A model generated the notes under the pieces. The model was given only the letters and a program-made list of their open reading frames with translations. It did not search any database and was not told the origin of the DNA. The position numbers and the translations under genes were made by a program. Below, piece by piece: positions 11,588-23,289 of a DNA stretch of 64,000 nt. Within the stretch, counting starts at the first letter, position 1, and every line of letters begins with the position of its first letter. Origin of the DNA: Quillaja saponaria (lineage: Eukaryota > Streptophyta > Magnoliopsida > Fabales > Quillajaceae); the NCBI GenBank assembly GCA_029379385.1, contig CM055606.1, positions 14,781,142-14,845,141 of the forward strand. Direction: 5' to 3'.

Positions 11588-14500
11588 GTGCATTCTTACA
11601 TCAGTCACCCCAAGTGCATTTCTGAATGACTCAAACTTCTCCTTTGTAAGAGCCTTAGTAAAGATATATGCTACTTGTTCTCCAGTTCGCACACTTTCTA
11701 AGACAATTTTTTGCTCAAGCACCTTTTCTCTGATAAAGTGATGTTTAATTTCGATGTGTTTCGTGCGGGCATGAAACACAGGATTTTCAGCAAGCTTTAT
11801 GGCACTTTCATTGTCACAATGAATTGGAACAGTGTACTCAACTCCAGCATAAATATCTCCGATCAAAAGTCTCAGCCAAATACATTCTTGCGCTGCTATT
11901 GTTGCTGCTACATACTCAGCCTCTGTGCTAAAAAGAGCTACTGTTTGCTGCTTTTTACTACACCATGAAACTGTCGCTGAATTAGTACCAAAACAATACC
12001 CAGTAGTTGAGCGGTGATTATTCACATCACCTGCCTAATCTGCATAAACAAAGCCACTCAAAAAAAAGGTATCACTTTTCTTATACCTCAACCCATATTT
12101 TAAGGTTCCTTTCACATAGCGTAAGATCCTTTTTGCTGCATCTAAATGTGGAACTTGTGGCTTGTCCATAAACTGAGATATTACTCCAACTGAAAAGGCA
12201 ATATCTGGTCTTGTGATGGTTAAGTAGATCAAACTTCCTACAAGCTGTCGAAATTTTTTTTCATCCTTCAATAGCTTTCCTTCATCCTTTTTCAGTTTCA
12301 TATTTGGTTCCATAGGAATTGACATTGATTTGTACTCCCCCATGCCAAAACGCTCTAGTAAGCTCTTAGCATAATGCTCCTGAGATACAAAATACCCATC
12401 TTCTAATCTCTGAACATGCAAACCAATGAAGCATCCAATTTCACCCAAATTTTTCATCTCAAACCGAACTACCAAATCATCTTGTAAGCATGCAATTCCA
12501 TCATTATCATTCCCCGTGATGACCATGTCATCCACGTACATCAATACTATTATGCGCTTCTCTGATTCTAGCTTAACAAACATACTAGAATCTGAATCAG
12601 AAATTTTAAAACCGCAGACAATAAGATATTGAGCAATCTTGCCATACCATGCATGCGGGGCTTGTTTTAAACCATATAGCGCCTTCTTGAGCCAGCAAAC
12701 ATGATGAGGAAATTGCTTGGAAACAAAGCCTTGTGGCTGCTCCATGAATACATCACGATCCAGCTCACCATAAAAGAAAGCATTCTTTACATCAAGCTGC
12801 CACAAATTCCATCCTTCAAATGTTGCCAATGAAATAATAGTTCTTACAGTTACCATTATAGCAACTGGGCTGAATATCTCTTCGTAATCCAACCCATAGT
12901 TTTGAGAAAGCCACGTGCCACCAAGCGAGCTTTATATCTTTCAATTGTTCCATCCGTCATTTTTTTCAGCTTGTAAACCCATTTACAGGTTAATGGCTGA
13001 ACATTATTCAGTTTTGGTACAAGCTCCCACGTGTCATTTTTCAACAAAGCAGTTATTTCTTCTTGCATTACTGCCTCCCATTCTGGAATACCTTTTGCTG
13101 CATCATAGCCTGATGGCTCACTATTATCTACTGCTCCTACAAAGAAACATGAAGTGATCGAAGACTGATTTACATGAACTTCATAATCTTTCAAATATCC
13201 AGGCTGCTTTTTCTCCCTGGTTGATCTTCTAGAAGTATCATGTATTTCATTGTCAATCCTTGAAGAACTTAACCTGCTGTCAGAACATTCAGCACTCCCC
13301 TTTGCTAAAGAACTTTCTTGGCTAGTGAAGTTTTCATCATTGTGAGAAAATAACTCAGAGTTGATTGAATCATCAACCTTTTCTGTTAGGTGCAAATTGC
13401 TATCAGCAACTCTAGCAGTTAGCCATTCTTAATTCTAATACAATGACACTTCATCAAATACTACATTTCTTGAAGTGACACATTTCTTCGTTATTGGATC
13501 CATGCACTTCCATCCTTTCCTGTTTACATCAAAGCCTACGAACAAACATTTTTTTGCTTTGGGATCCAATTTAGTTCTATTACTTTTTGGAACATGAACA
13601 AAATAAATAGAACCAAACACACGAATATGACTCACATCAGGCTTTACATTGTATAAAAGTTCAAAAGGAGATTTAATCCCTAACCATGGAGGAAGACGGT
13701 TGATCACATAACACGCACATTTCATTGCTTCAGCCCAAAGCTTTCGAGGAAGATTCTTTCCATGTATCCAATACAAACTGACTTCTGAAAGATGAGCTAA
13801 TTTTCTTTCTGCAACCCCATTTTGCTGTGGAGTTTTAGGACAAGTCATCTGCCTATTTATGCCTTCAGCATCACAGTGCTGGAGGAACTCATGTGACATG
13901 AATTCATCTCCATTATCAGTCCTCAAGCATTTAATCTTCAATTGAAACTGCTTTTTAACTACACTTTCAAATTCCAGAAACTTTGAAATGCTTCAATTTT
14001 ATCATTCAGAAAGTATAGCCATGAATACCTAGAATAGTCATCCACAATGATCATCATGTATCGAAATCCACTATAGCTTTGTGTTCTAGTTAGCCCCATC
14101 AAATCTGCATGAACCAATTCAAATGGATTTTTCCTGCGATTTGACGAGTTCTTGAAATGAAGTATTTGAGATTTTCCATATTGACACCCTTGGCAAACTA
14201 CACCTTTTGAAAAATCTTTTATCACTGGAACACCATGAACCAGCTTATTGGAGGAAATTTGCTGCAACATTTGGTATCCCACATGGCCCAATCTTGCATG
14301 CCAAATCGACGCACCATCATTTCGGCTTGTTCTCTCCACATAAGCTTCAGTTGCGGACATAACAAACAAAGAGTCATTTTTCTCACCAACAAGAAGAACA
14401 TCAACAGCTATATTCTTTACATTTTTTAGGATTTTCACACCTTTTGGACCAAATAACACATATTTTCCAAAATCAGTGATTTGAGACACTGAAACAAGAT

Positions 14501-14606
14501 TTCTCTTTAGTCCTGGTATATGGTAAACATCTTCTAAAACCATATCTTTCTCCTCCAAGCCTTCTGTTTTGATACTTACACTACCTTCTTTCTCCACAGG
14601 ATGCAC
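11585..14606 (-). pseudogene. copia pol remnant: integrase, reverse transcriptase, RNase H
   Basis: Read on the - strand in several pieces. 14606-13959 has a GAG-pre-integrase segment (WHARLGH) and the start of the integrase core with VHADLMG. 13941-13435 has RTDNGDEF and the NGVAERK glutamate. 13395-12856 ends at the reverse transcriptase start (YKARLVARGF). 12892-12035 carries the reverse transcriptase core with YVDD. 12025-11585 is RNase H ([20 protein letters not shown]). Breaks: frame changes near 13950, 13400-13435 and 12890, and an in-frame TAG at 12032-12034 between reverse transcriptase and RNase H. No intact polyprotein is possible, so it cannot move on its own. Confidence 0.9.
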
Positions 14607-14670
14607 AGAGTTATCTGCTGTAATAATTTCTCGATCTCCAAGGTGTTGGTGCAGCTCTGAAAATAGTGAA

Positions 14671-15637
14671 TCAGTTTCCAGTCACATCGTGTGAGCAGCC
14701 AGAGTCAATGACCCATTCTTTCTCGAAGTTAATAGAGGATGGAATCACAACACTTGTCTTTGCTTGAGTTTCAGCAAGTATGGTTGAGAGACACTGCTCC
14801 CATTGTAATTGATCATAAGTTTCATCAGTCACCACATTTGCACTCTCATCCCCAAGTTTCACTCGATAATTCCTCTTGATATGACCAAGCTTTCCACACC
14901 TATAACACTTCACATTCCTCCATCTAAGCTGGTTGTCCTTCATTGTAGGCAAATTTTTTGCAGCATTCTTGTAATTTGATTTAGAATCCTCTTTTAAAAA
15001 GAGAACATCATCTGCTTCAGGTTTTAAGGACATTTGCTTTGCCAAGGCTTCTTGATTGGCAAGCAAATTCTCTAACTCTTCCACTGAAGGTTGACTAGCC
15101 CACCCTTGTACAGAGGTTATAAATGACATGTGTTCATTTCGGAGACCACGGATAAGATACCGCCGTAACCGTGCTTCACTAATAGGCTCTTTCACATCCA
15201 TCTCTGAAATTTCAGAACACAAATTTTTAACTTTCAAAAAATAATTTGAAATTGTCATACCTCCTTGCACCAACCCTGTAAGCCTTATTCTCAAGCAACT
15301 GTAGCTTGGCTATATTTTTCTTGGTAAATAACCTCTCTAGAGTTTTTCAGACTTCCTTTGGTGACTTCAAATCACGAATATGATCAATGTGCTCCTTGCC
15401 AACTGACATTCTCAGGACAAAAAGAACTTTCCCACACTTGATCTTCCATTTCCGCCGTGATTCAACATTTTCTAGGATATCTTGGGGAGTAACTAAATCA
15501 GCACCGTCAACTAGATCCCATAAGTCTTGACCTTGAAGGAAGGCTTCCATGCATAATCGCCAATAATTGTAATTTGTGCCTACAAGCTTCTCCATACCAA
15601 AATTGGTTAAGCTGCTTCCACTGTTGTTAGAATCCAT
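14671..15637 (-). pseudogene. copia gag-protease remnant
   Basis: The likely start is MDSNNSG at 15637 on the - strand. The capsid-like region is cut by an in-frame TGA at 15349-15347, then continues after a frame change. The nucleocapsid zinc knuckle CYRCGKLGHIKRNY has tyrosine where the last cysteine of CX2CX4HX4C should be. The protease active-site motif DSG is present in WVIDSGCSHD. The piece is broken at both the gag stop and the knuckle. Confidence 0.85.
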
Positions 15638-15732
15638 CTTTACACCAAGACACAACAAAAAGAAAACGTATTCTGCACACCTGACACAAGAGGAAAAGAA
15701 GAAAAAAAAAAACTAGCTACCAGTTCCAACTT

Positions 15733-15745
15733 GGCTCTGATACCA
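15733..15745 (-). other. Primer-binding site of copia element (initiator-Met tRNA type)
   Basis: TGGTATCAGAGCC on the - strand, directly next to the 5' LTR. This is the common plant copia primer site complementary to the 3' end of initiator methionine tRNA. Confidence 0.88.
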
Positions 15746-16067
15746 TAACAAAAAAAAATTGAAACAAGAAAAGCAGGTTGCAGAAATAAACAAGAAGAGC
15801 AGGTTGCAGAAAACACTCTCTCAAGAAAAAGATATATTATTTGCACTTCTTATTAAAACAAAACACTGAATACAATTATATATAGAAAGTATGAATAACA
15901 AAACCTACTGATTCAACTCCTACGATACTGTCACTAACTAGTAACAACCTGCACTAATATAGCAACTATCTCATAACAGTCTCTTTTATCAAGTAAAGAG
16001 GTTGACTTATTCAAACTAAAACAGAAACAAGAAAATAGCAAATCAGTAAGATGCACTAATTTTGACA
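15746..16067 (-). repeat. 5' LTR of copia element
   Basis: 322 bp, nearly the same as 11249-11577. It ends against the right TAATT duplication (16068-16072). On the coding strand it begins TGTCAAAATTAG. Confidence 0.9.
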
Positions 16068-17945
16068 TAATTAAACACTTTTTTATTTTTATTTTTCATA
16101 ATTGAAAATAACAAAAGAAGTACGAAGTTGTGGTCGGAGATATGACAATCGTGGCGGATCGGGCACCCTATGTTGATTTTACATTGCCGAATACAGAGAC
16201 AGGAGTGAGGATGCTCGTACAAGTTTAACATGGAAGGCACATGAATATGTGGAGTTTTGTAAGACCTTTTAGTTAGGATATTTGGCTGGCTATCGTCATT
16301 GTTTGTGTTTTCATCGGCGTTGTGATACGAAGCATGGAACGAAATGTAACTAGATCAGAGACAAGCAGTTCATCATCATCACCTACACTTCATAGAGAAC
16401 AGCTTACCATGGTCTCCATTTTACGGCTTCCCTTATCTCAAGTGGTGATTCCTCATAGTAATTTCATCTCATCTCATCCTTTATAATTTACACATGATTA
16501 TATTATATGGATTACATGTTCTAAATGAAGAATTTCTCGATGTAGAAGAATTTTTAGGTTATAACAGTTTGTTTTGTGATCTTGTGTTAATTTCAGGGGA
16601 ATTGGTTGCCATGAACTGCTCGAGATTTGTGTAAGTGGTATGGTTACTGTTGGCCTTTGTCCTAATGCAAAGTTACACAGCAAGCTTGTCTTCTATATTG
16701 ACATTAGATCAACTGCAACCAAGTTACCTAAGCGTTCAGGAGCTAATAACAAAAGGTTATAAGATTGGATACCAGTCTGGTTCATTTGATGGGGATCAGT
16801 TGTTGGAGCAACGTTTGAAGTTTGATCCATCAAACATGATTCCCTATGGTAGCATTTCTGAGTATCATCAATGCACTGAGAAATGGAACTATTGCAGCAA
16901 TATTCCCCGAAATCCCTTACATTAAGGTCTTCCTCAACAAATTTCGTTCCCATTAAATGATGTTGGGACCAACTTACAGGACCGATGGGTTAGGTTTTGT
17001 AAGTTTCTTTCTCTTTATCTCTAGTAATTAGGGCTGGATTCAAGCCAAGTATGAGATACGACCGAATTCTGTTCAAACTAAAAAACAAGTATTTGAGTTC
17101 GAGCTACTAGAACTTGGTTCTAAACTCTAGTTCGACACTGATCTCAATACTTGAGTACTCGATTAGCGTACATAAAGAAATTTCAAATTAAAACGAGTTG
17201 ACGACCTTTCAAATTTTGATAGCAAGTCAGATACTCGATTTGTTCAAAATATTAAACCAGCCTAAAACTGAATTCAAACTAGATTAATTTTGTCTCCGGT
17301 TAAAAAAGTAATTACCAAGTCAAACTCTAATCGAGCTACTCGACTTGGTTCTAGCCCTACTCATTATATAGTTATAATCAATATTAGCACATGTAACTTA
17401 TCCGTGGACTGTGATATCATATTTTTCAGGCATTCGCGTATAATTCAAGTCTAACCTCCTACTTTTCAAGAGCTATCCTAAATGTCTCTGAGAGTGATAC
17501 AATGGATCGAATTGAGAATAAGTATTTTCGGAGCAACAATGGGGTACTCCAAGACCAAGACCAATCTGGCGGTCTCTCTTCAGATTCTCCAAGTCCTACT
17601 AGCCCCACGGCACATAGCTTTGCAGGCCTCTTCATGATCACAGGAACTGCTACATTGTTGGCATTGGTTGTTTCAGAAAGTGTCATTTGGCAAAAACCAG
17701 TTGTGAAGGCCAAAGCTTATAGCCAAAAATATTTGTTCTCTCCAAAACGTTCTAAGAAGATTAATGCTTCTGATTCTTCAACAGATGGATCGACAACAAG
17801 AGGGCGTGTCGGCTCGACAGATGAAGCCAAAGTTGATGAAAAATTGCATGATTTGGAAAACCCTTCAAGTACTCTTCATAATTATCAAGCTTCTGATCAG
17901 AGAAACATCCCTTCAGATGGGATATCATTAGCAGCGGAAGTTTGA

Positions 17946-18955
17946 CAAATGACAAGTGATTTACTCTTCATAATTGTGTTGGTACATATAAACTTAAATC
18001 ATAAGGTATATATACTAGCTAATTACCTGTGTAACAAAGTAGTAATATACTTATATTAAATTAAAATGTAAAGTGTAATTTGGAGCTATCTACTTAGTCT
18101 AAGATCAATCTTTTATATTTCTTTATTATAGATAAAGCTTTTCTTTCTTTCTTTTGTTACAATTAATAAAGCATTTATTTCAATGTGTTATATATTAAGT
18201 ATGTCCATAATAATGACTGTTATTAATGGACTAAGGGTTAATGTATCTGAATTAACTCTATATTGTAGCTAGGTTTTAATGTATAAATATGTATAATGCG
18301 CATTTGAGTTTTGTATGCTTAGGCTATATTTATCAACTGTTGCTATTACAACTGGTAAGATACCACACTAATCAATCAAATACACACACATATATATATA
18401 TATATATATAAATATATATATCCACACTGGAGTACTATACTCTACTCGTCAAACTTTTAACTAGTCAAAATCAAATCTTGATGTGAGTCCATAAATAAGA
18501 GAGGAGCCTTTTAAGGGACAAGAAGAAGCCTTTATCTTCTCAAAATCTTTCAAAAATATTAATACTATAATTCATAATTAATTTTTAACATTGTATTCTT
18601 CTCTTGTTTAATATTGTGGCCCTTCAAAAGTAAAAGTGAGATAACACTTTTTAGATTACAAGCAATTGGATTAACACTTAAAACCCAAGACTAACTAGAT
18701 TAATGGCTTAAAACTTGTATTCTTCTTTTATAACTTATAAATATATATCTATACACTATAGTGAAATATATTTATATAAAATTTTAATTGGTCTTTTCAA
18801 GAATAAATATTTAACTCCAACTTTGTACACCCGGCAAAACCCCTTAAGAAAATTATAAAATTAAGACATAGGCTCCGTTCGGGAGTTTTCATGGGTTTTT
18901 GCATGGCTACTTAAAATTGGGCCGTAGATTATCATAAAATTGTCTTTCCCTTCAA
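17946..18955. other. AT-rich spacer after GLR-B, no gene seen
   Basis: No coding potential recognised. It has an (AT) run at about 18388-18422. At 18880-18960 it has a copy of the GGAGTTTTCATGGG block otherwise found about 450 bases upstream of type I GLR genes, showing that part of a GLR upstream region was carried here. Confidence 0.5.
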
Positions 18956-19890
18956 TTTTTTTTGGACTTGTTTATCATGATAGGATAGCTTGCTCCTCAA
19001 TAGAGGAATCAATATTAATCACGATTGTATTTGGTGTTCAAATAATAATAAAAATACTATGCACGTTTTGAGAGATTGTATTGTTGCCAAGCAAGTATAG
19101 AGCCAACTAGGCATGCCTAACTAGATCGTTTCACTTGAATCAAATCTAATTCCCTGTGCCAAACCATTTGCAATTGGAAAAACTTCAAAATTCCTTTGAA
19201 TACTTTTTTTCTGCATATATGTTGGAAACTTTGGTTAAATAGAATTCAAATTTTTTTGATAATAAAGACTATTCCATTGAGTCCATCATCCATACTGATT
19301 GCATACATACCATTGAATTTGTTGCTCTAGTACAAAACACTAATTTTAGAAGTAAGGTCTTAGCACCCATTAAATGGCAGCCTCCAAAACCAGGTTTTCT
19401 CAAACTAAACGCTAATGGCTCTTCTTTGAGAATCTTGAGAGGGCTGCTGGTAAGGATTTGATTAGAAATGAACTTGGAGTGTACATTTCTAGTTTTATCA
19501 GAATTATTGGATTCAGTACAAGCGTGGAAGTTGAATTATGGGCTTTGAGGAATGGATTAAACTTGCCTTTGGTTATGGGAATCATCAACTTGAAAACTAA
19601 AATTGATGCTAAGCTTGTAACTAACCTTATTAGTTCAGCTGATACTTCATCCCATTCTTTGGAATCTCTTATTGATGATTGCAAATCCTTGATCAAAGAG
19701 TTTCCTCTGATAAAGGTGACCCACAGTTATTGTAAAGGAAATCAAACAACTGACATGCTATCTAAGGAGGTATACATAAGAACACAAAACTTTACTACCC
19801 TTAATATTATGCCGCCTTTTTTGAGTTATGTAATTCTTTTTGATGTTTTAGAGACATGTAACCCAAGACTTTGTATTGACTTGTAATTTT
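18956..19890 (+). pseudogene. Decayed RNase H-type retroelement fragment (zf-RVT plus RVT_3-like)
   Basis: Reading across frames, about 18990-19110 gives a zinc-binding-like piece ending MHVLRDCIVAKQVW, typical of the domain following LINE-type reverse transcriptases. About 19365-19890 gives a plant RNase H-like domain: PPKPGFLKLNANGSS, then after a frame change IRNELGVYISSF, VEVELWALRNGLNL, INLKTKIDAKLVTNLI and SYCKGNQTTDMLSKE. The catalytic Asp of the usual NTDGSS is Asn (NANGSS). The longest open piece is 19458-19886. Stops and frameshifts upstream make it non-functional. It is most likely a leftover of a non-LTR element. Confidence 0.7.
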
Positions 19891-20620
19891 AGTGCTCCCT
19901 TTTTTTTCCAAAAAAATAATAATTATAATAGATTTAAAATCAATGTGTTTCTAAATTAAATTGTACCAGAACCACAAATTGCAACACAAGAAATAAGATA
20001 AGATGCATGAGAGAGTAATGACGTTAGCTAGGTGCTTAATTACTGATCCCACTATTTAATTAGAATTAAAGTTTAATCTTTCCCTCACATAATTAAATAC
20101 ACGCGCACGTCTCTCTCATTATCTATCCATCTATCTAAGAATAGAATTTTCTAAACCTGATTCATCCAAGTACTGTTTATGTTTGTGGATCCAATTACCA
20201 TTAGAAGAGTCTAAATCTGATTCAGTGTTTATGGTCCTGGTTGAACAAGGAAACATTTATATATTTAACTAATTATGTGGCTGTAAGTACATACAGCTCA
20301 AGCTATTTAATTACTATAATATAGCAGATATGATAAGCAATCATAAAGAGGGATTCTTGAAGTCGACAAAAATTTGTACAAATATTATAATAAAACAACT
20401 GGTATAATGCATACAGAATTTAAAATTGCACAAGAATAACAAGATCAAGATGTGATCCTCGTGGATATTGTTCTTAAAGGAATTAAACATTCAAAAACGT
20501 TTAGGTTCAATCTATGAGTTTACTGTCACATAGAGAACAAAATAAAACATACTCACTAACCAAACAATAAGAGGTGTTCAACATAACATTAATCCTAATA
20601 CCCAAGCAAGAGTTTTCACT
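19891..20620. other. Spacer related to 60830-61030, no gene seen
   Basis: Non-coding. The stretch 20050-20290 resembles 60840-61025 (shared TTTAATCTTTCCCTC and CTGATTCA words). Since both places also carry RNase H-like remnants just to the left, the two loci look like old copies of one block. Confidence 0.5.
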
Positions 20621-22010
20621 CGCAGCAGCCATCAGCTTATTGTTGCTGCTGGCCTTTACAAAACTATTTTATTTTCAAAGGGTTCTTTTTTTTTTTCCAT
20701 GTTATAACTTCACGGGGAAACCAAGCTAAAGAAGCATAATTTGGTGTTACTCTTCATCTAACAGACCACTAATGAGGAACTTTGTCAACCACATGATGAA
20801 TAAACAATTACTATGCTTGGAGAAAGCAAATTGAAGTCCATAAGCAATTGATGGAACTCTGATACAAAGTGAGGAGAATGATAGAATATGTTTTCCGGAT
20901 TATGCAGGCCAAGGATAAATCAGACAGAAATAAAGATGCTACGATCTCATTTTTATGAGTTTTCTGCTCGTAAATTTCCAACTTCAATTGCCACAAACAT
21001 GCCAACTACTACATAAGGAAGACCAATATAATTGCTCTTGTTTGGACAAAAACAAAAATGAGTAGAAAAAGAAAATCAAAATGTTATGCAAAGTAATTTG
21101 CAAGGAAGATATAGGAGGTATTCATATCTTGTGAAACTGAGAATATTGTTAACCAAGTTGGTATGGAGGAAATGAATAAGATTCCACAATGAATGCATAG
21201 AGATTAGCGTGATCCAAAAAGGGCTTGTTAATAAAACTAAGCAACACCAGAGGCACTCTACCCCATGGAAGAAGAGTCCCTCCCCCCAATCCCCACAAAA
21301 AAGATAGAGCAGAATTAGTCGCTATTCACCCTAAGGAAAATAATAGAAGCATTTCAAGCTAATTAAACATAAGTTTTCATCCAAACTGCAAACGGAAAGT
21401 ATAACCAATCAACCAACAAAACCTCACCAAAAGCAAATTCAAGTGAAAAAAATATCTACTACAATAGAAATTCATCCACATTCCACAATATAAGTTTTCT
21501 ACAGAAAAGTCAAATTATAATTAAACATGCCTAATAACTGGACCTCAAAGTAGTTGACATAACCAAGACAGTGAGACCTACGGGTTTCCCAGTTATCGTC
21601 ATGTAAACCAGAGGAGAGAGGGGGGGGGGGGGGGGGATTTTTTTAATTTCACTTATGTGTTCATCATGAGGGTAATGTTGTCTCTTTTAAGAAGGATCCT
21701 CCCTGAACACAACAAGTAAGACGACTTCAAAGGATGCATAAGTCAGTTATCAAGACATGAGTACACAGAGAATGAAAAGATGAAGCACCTAATGACTTTC
21801 TGTTCTTTTTCTTGATGCTAACTTCTTCAGCGTCATCCAGAACTAAATTCATGTATTCATCAAACCCCTGTTTGAACAAACAGGAAAGCAGATAAGTTTA
21901 AAATGTACAAAATCCAGAAATCAACTAGGAAGATAGACTTGCATAAATACTTAAATCACATATGACATACCAAAACACCAATAAACATGTACACATGCTT
22001 ATAACAACAG
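20620..22010. repeat. Diverged third copy of block R1
   Basis: Matches about 840-2350 with more differences than the copy at 44160-45700. It carries the SmE 3' exons and continues rightward into the rest of SmE, which the other copies have lost. A run of about 17 G lies at 21620-21636 where block R1 has GAGAGAGAGAGAGGG. Confidence 0.75.
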
Positions 22011-23071
22011 AAGCTCTGGGGATGAGGAAGATGAAGTTTGGTACATTTCAGACCTTAAATACCAAACTGGAGATCGACAATTTAACATCAAATTAAAGAG
22101 TATATTAATAGGAGATTAATTGAACGGGTATCAACTTTATTCTTGTTGAGAAGTTTGCATAACAACATAATCAGCAGTTTTATAAAGTCGAACAGTTTAA
22201 AAAGTACTAAAAAATAAGCTTAAAAAGTATTTTGATGAGTTAACGTACTAGTGTACTGAGATAAAAAAATTATTTAATTTTATTTTTTTTAAAAAAATCT
22301 TGAGTATTAAAATTACTAAAAATATCATTTCAACAAATATTATGGTTATATTTGTTTAAATAAAATAATTATTAAAATTTTTTGAGCTTCGTTATTTTCT
22401 ATTTGAAAAATATTTTTATAATTTCATCTTTTAACTGTTTTTAGGATCTAAAATTTTAAAATATTTTTTTCGTAAAGCTTAAAAATTAAAAATTCTGTTA
22501 TTAAATAATTTTGTAGAAAAACTTAAACCTAAAAATTAGCTTAAAAGCGAAATCAAACAGAGGCACTTACAAATACAATGGGCTTTGCACGTGTAGGGGC
22601 TTTTAAAGATACAAATCTATTTATGGGGGCATCACCCAATTTTCTATGAAATGGTTCTATGACACAACTATGATTACCACCCAAAGACTCAAGAATGCAT
22701 AGAATAAAACATACAATGATCCGGCAATCAATCCTCAAATCTTTTTGCCCAAAAAGCCAAACCTGGCCCATTTCAATCAAAATAATATTTTAAACCATCA
22801 AAATTGTTTAACTAACCAAGGAAAAAGCAAAAGTTAAAGCAAACCCAGAAAAAATAGATGATCAACAAAAATAAGCTTAAATATGGACTTACACTTTGAA
22901 GGAACCTAAAAATAAAGTTCTGGCGTTTGGCGTCCGACGAATTTCCAAAGCAAATCAAAAAGGGATTAGTGAAACAAAGATGCACAAATTATTCCTACGA
23001 AGTGACGAGGGGAAAGTATATAAGAAAACGTACAATGGGGTCATGATCCTCTAGACATTAGTGCTCGCCAT
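21653..23071 (-). pseudogene. SmE: SmE (spliceosomal snRNP Sm protein E), near-complete five-exon copy, broken
   Basis: SmE is part of the seven-membered Sm ring on U1, U2, U4 and U5 snRNAs. On the - strand: exon 1 23071-23034 (MASTNV, then TAG where Q is expected, then RIMT); exon 2 22919-22893 (NFIFRFLQS, then GTAAGT); exon 3 about 22775-22715 (VWLFGQKDLRIDCRII, then GTATGT); exon 4 21867-21789 ([18 protein letters not shown]); exon 5 21702-21653 (GRILLKRDNITLMMNT, stop). The exon phases join correctly from exon 3 on. Defects are the TAG in exon 1, apparent loss of about four bases before the exon 1 donor, a poorly matching start of exon 3, K-G-D changed to K-R-D, and a missing final GK. 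Keeping introns shows it arose by DNA duplication, not retrocopying. It may be the source of the three two-exon fragments elsewhere in the window. Confidence 0.82.
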
Positions 23072-23084
23072 TGCTGCGAAATTC

Positions 23085-23285
23085 AATGGATTTTCCGATC
23101 ACAGAAAACTTGAATTGAAGAGACTCTGAACCCTAGCAAACACGGCTCTCCAAGCCCACTCACCAGTGTACAGACGATCTTCAAAAGGCGCCCCGTTTCG
23201 TTTGTTTTTTGATTTAGCCGTCCCAGCCCCCAGGGTCCGGAGCAGGAGCGTTGCACCATCGCGCGGTCGCCCTTTATCTTCTTTT
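23085..23285 (-). promoter_or_regulatory. GC-rich SmE promoter/5' UTR region with telo-box-like site
   Basis: On the - strand the 200 bases before the SmE ATG are far richer in G+C than the surroundings. They contain CTAGGGTT (telo-box-like, complement near 23130-23138), a motif common in promoters of plant ribosomal and RNP genes. This supports 23071 as the original translation start. Activity is unknown. Confidence 0.5.
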
Positions 23286-23289
23286 TAGT

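Larger units (their letters stand above)
11249..16067 (-). mobile_element. Ty1/copia LTR retrotransposon, degenerate, in GLR-B intron 1
   Basis: 4.8 kb element coded on the - strand, with LTRs at 15746-16067 (5') and 11249-11577 (3') and TAATT duplications outside. The domain order on the - strand is gag, protease, integrase, reverse transcriptase, RNase H, which is the Pseudoviridae (copia) order. The primer site (TGGTATCAGAGCC on the - strand, 15745-15733) directly abuts the 5' LTR and fits plant initiator-Met tRNA. A purine tract, GGGGGAG, abuts the 3' LTR. The LTR ends read TG...TA on the coding strand rather than TG...CA. By eye the LTRs differ at about ten substitutions plus A-run length, so the insertion is not ancient, yet its genes carry several stops and frameshifts. 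Confidence 0.93.
10814..17945 (+). pseudogene. GLR: GLR-B: type II ATD-less glutamate receptor-like gene, broken and split by a copia element
   Basis: Exon 1 (10814-11152) starts at ATG with a hydrophobic leader and reads directly into S1 (LKLRIGVPKK). Intron 1 holds a Ty1/copia insertion (11249-16067). Exon 2 is 16121-16457, exon 3 16597-16998 and exon 4 17430-17945. Lesions: in exon 2 a TAA where the other copies have CAA before HGRH, and a TAG where they have the tryptophan codon of FSWD; in exon 3 a TAA after CSRFV, an extra base near 16868 and another stop before MMLGPTY. The pore tryptophan is also changed (ILRLPLS). The expected S2 acidic pair DE is PE. Exon 4 is open and encodes M4 plus a longer tail (STDGSTTRGRVGSTDEA) similar to GLR-D. 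It probably makes no channel. Type II is assigned by the MEPLKLRIGVPKK start and the tail. Confidence 0.85.

Noticed and set aside
14222..14429. Small open frames on both strands inside the copia element
   Set aside because: They are shadows of the integrase coding region in other frames.
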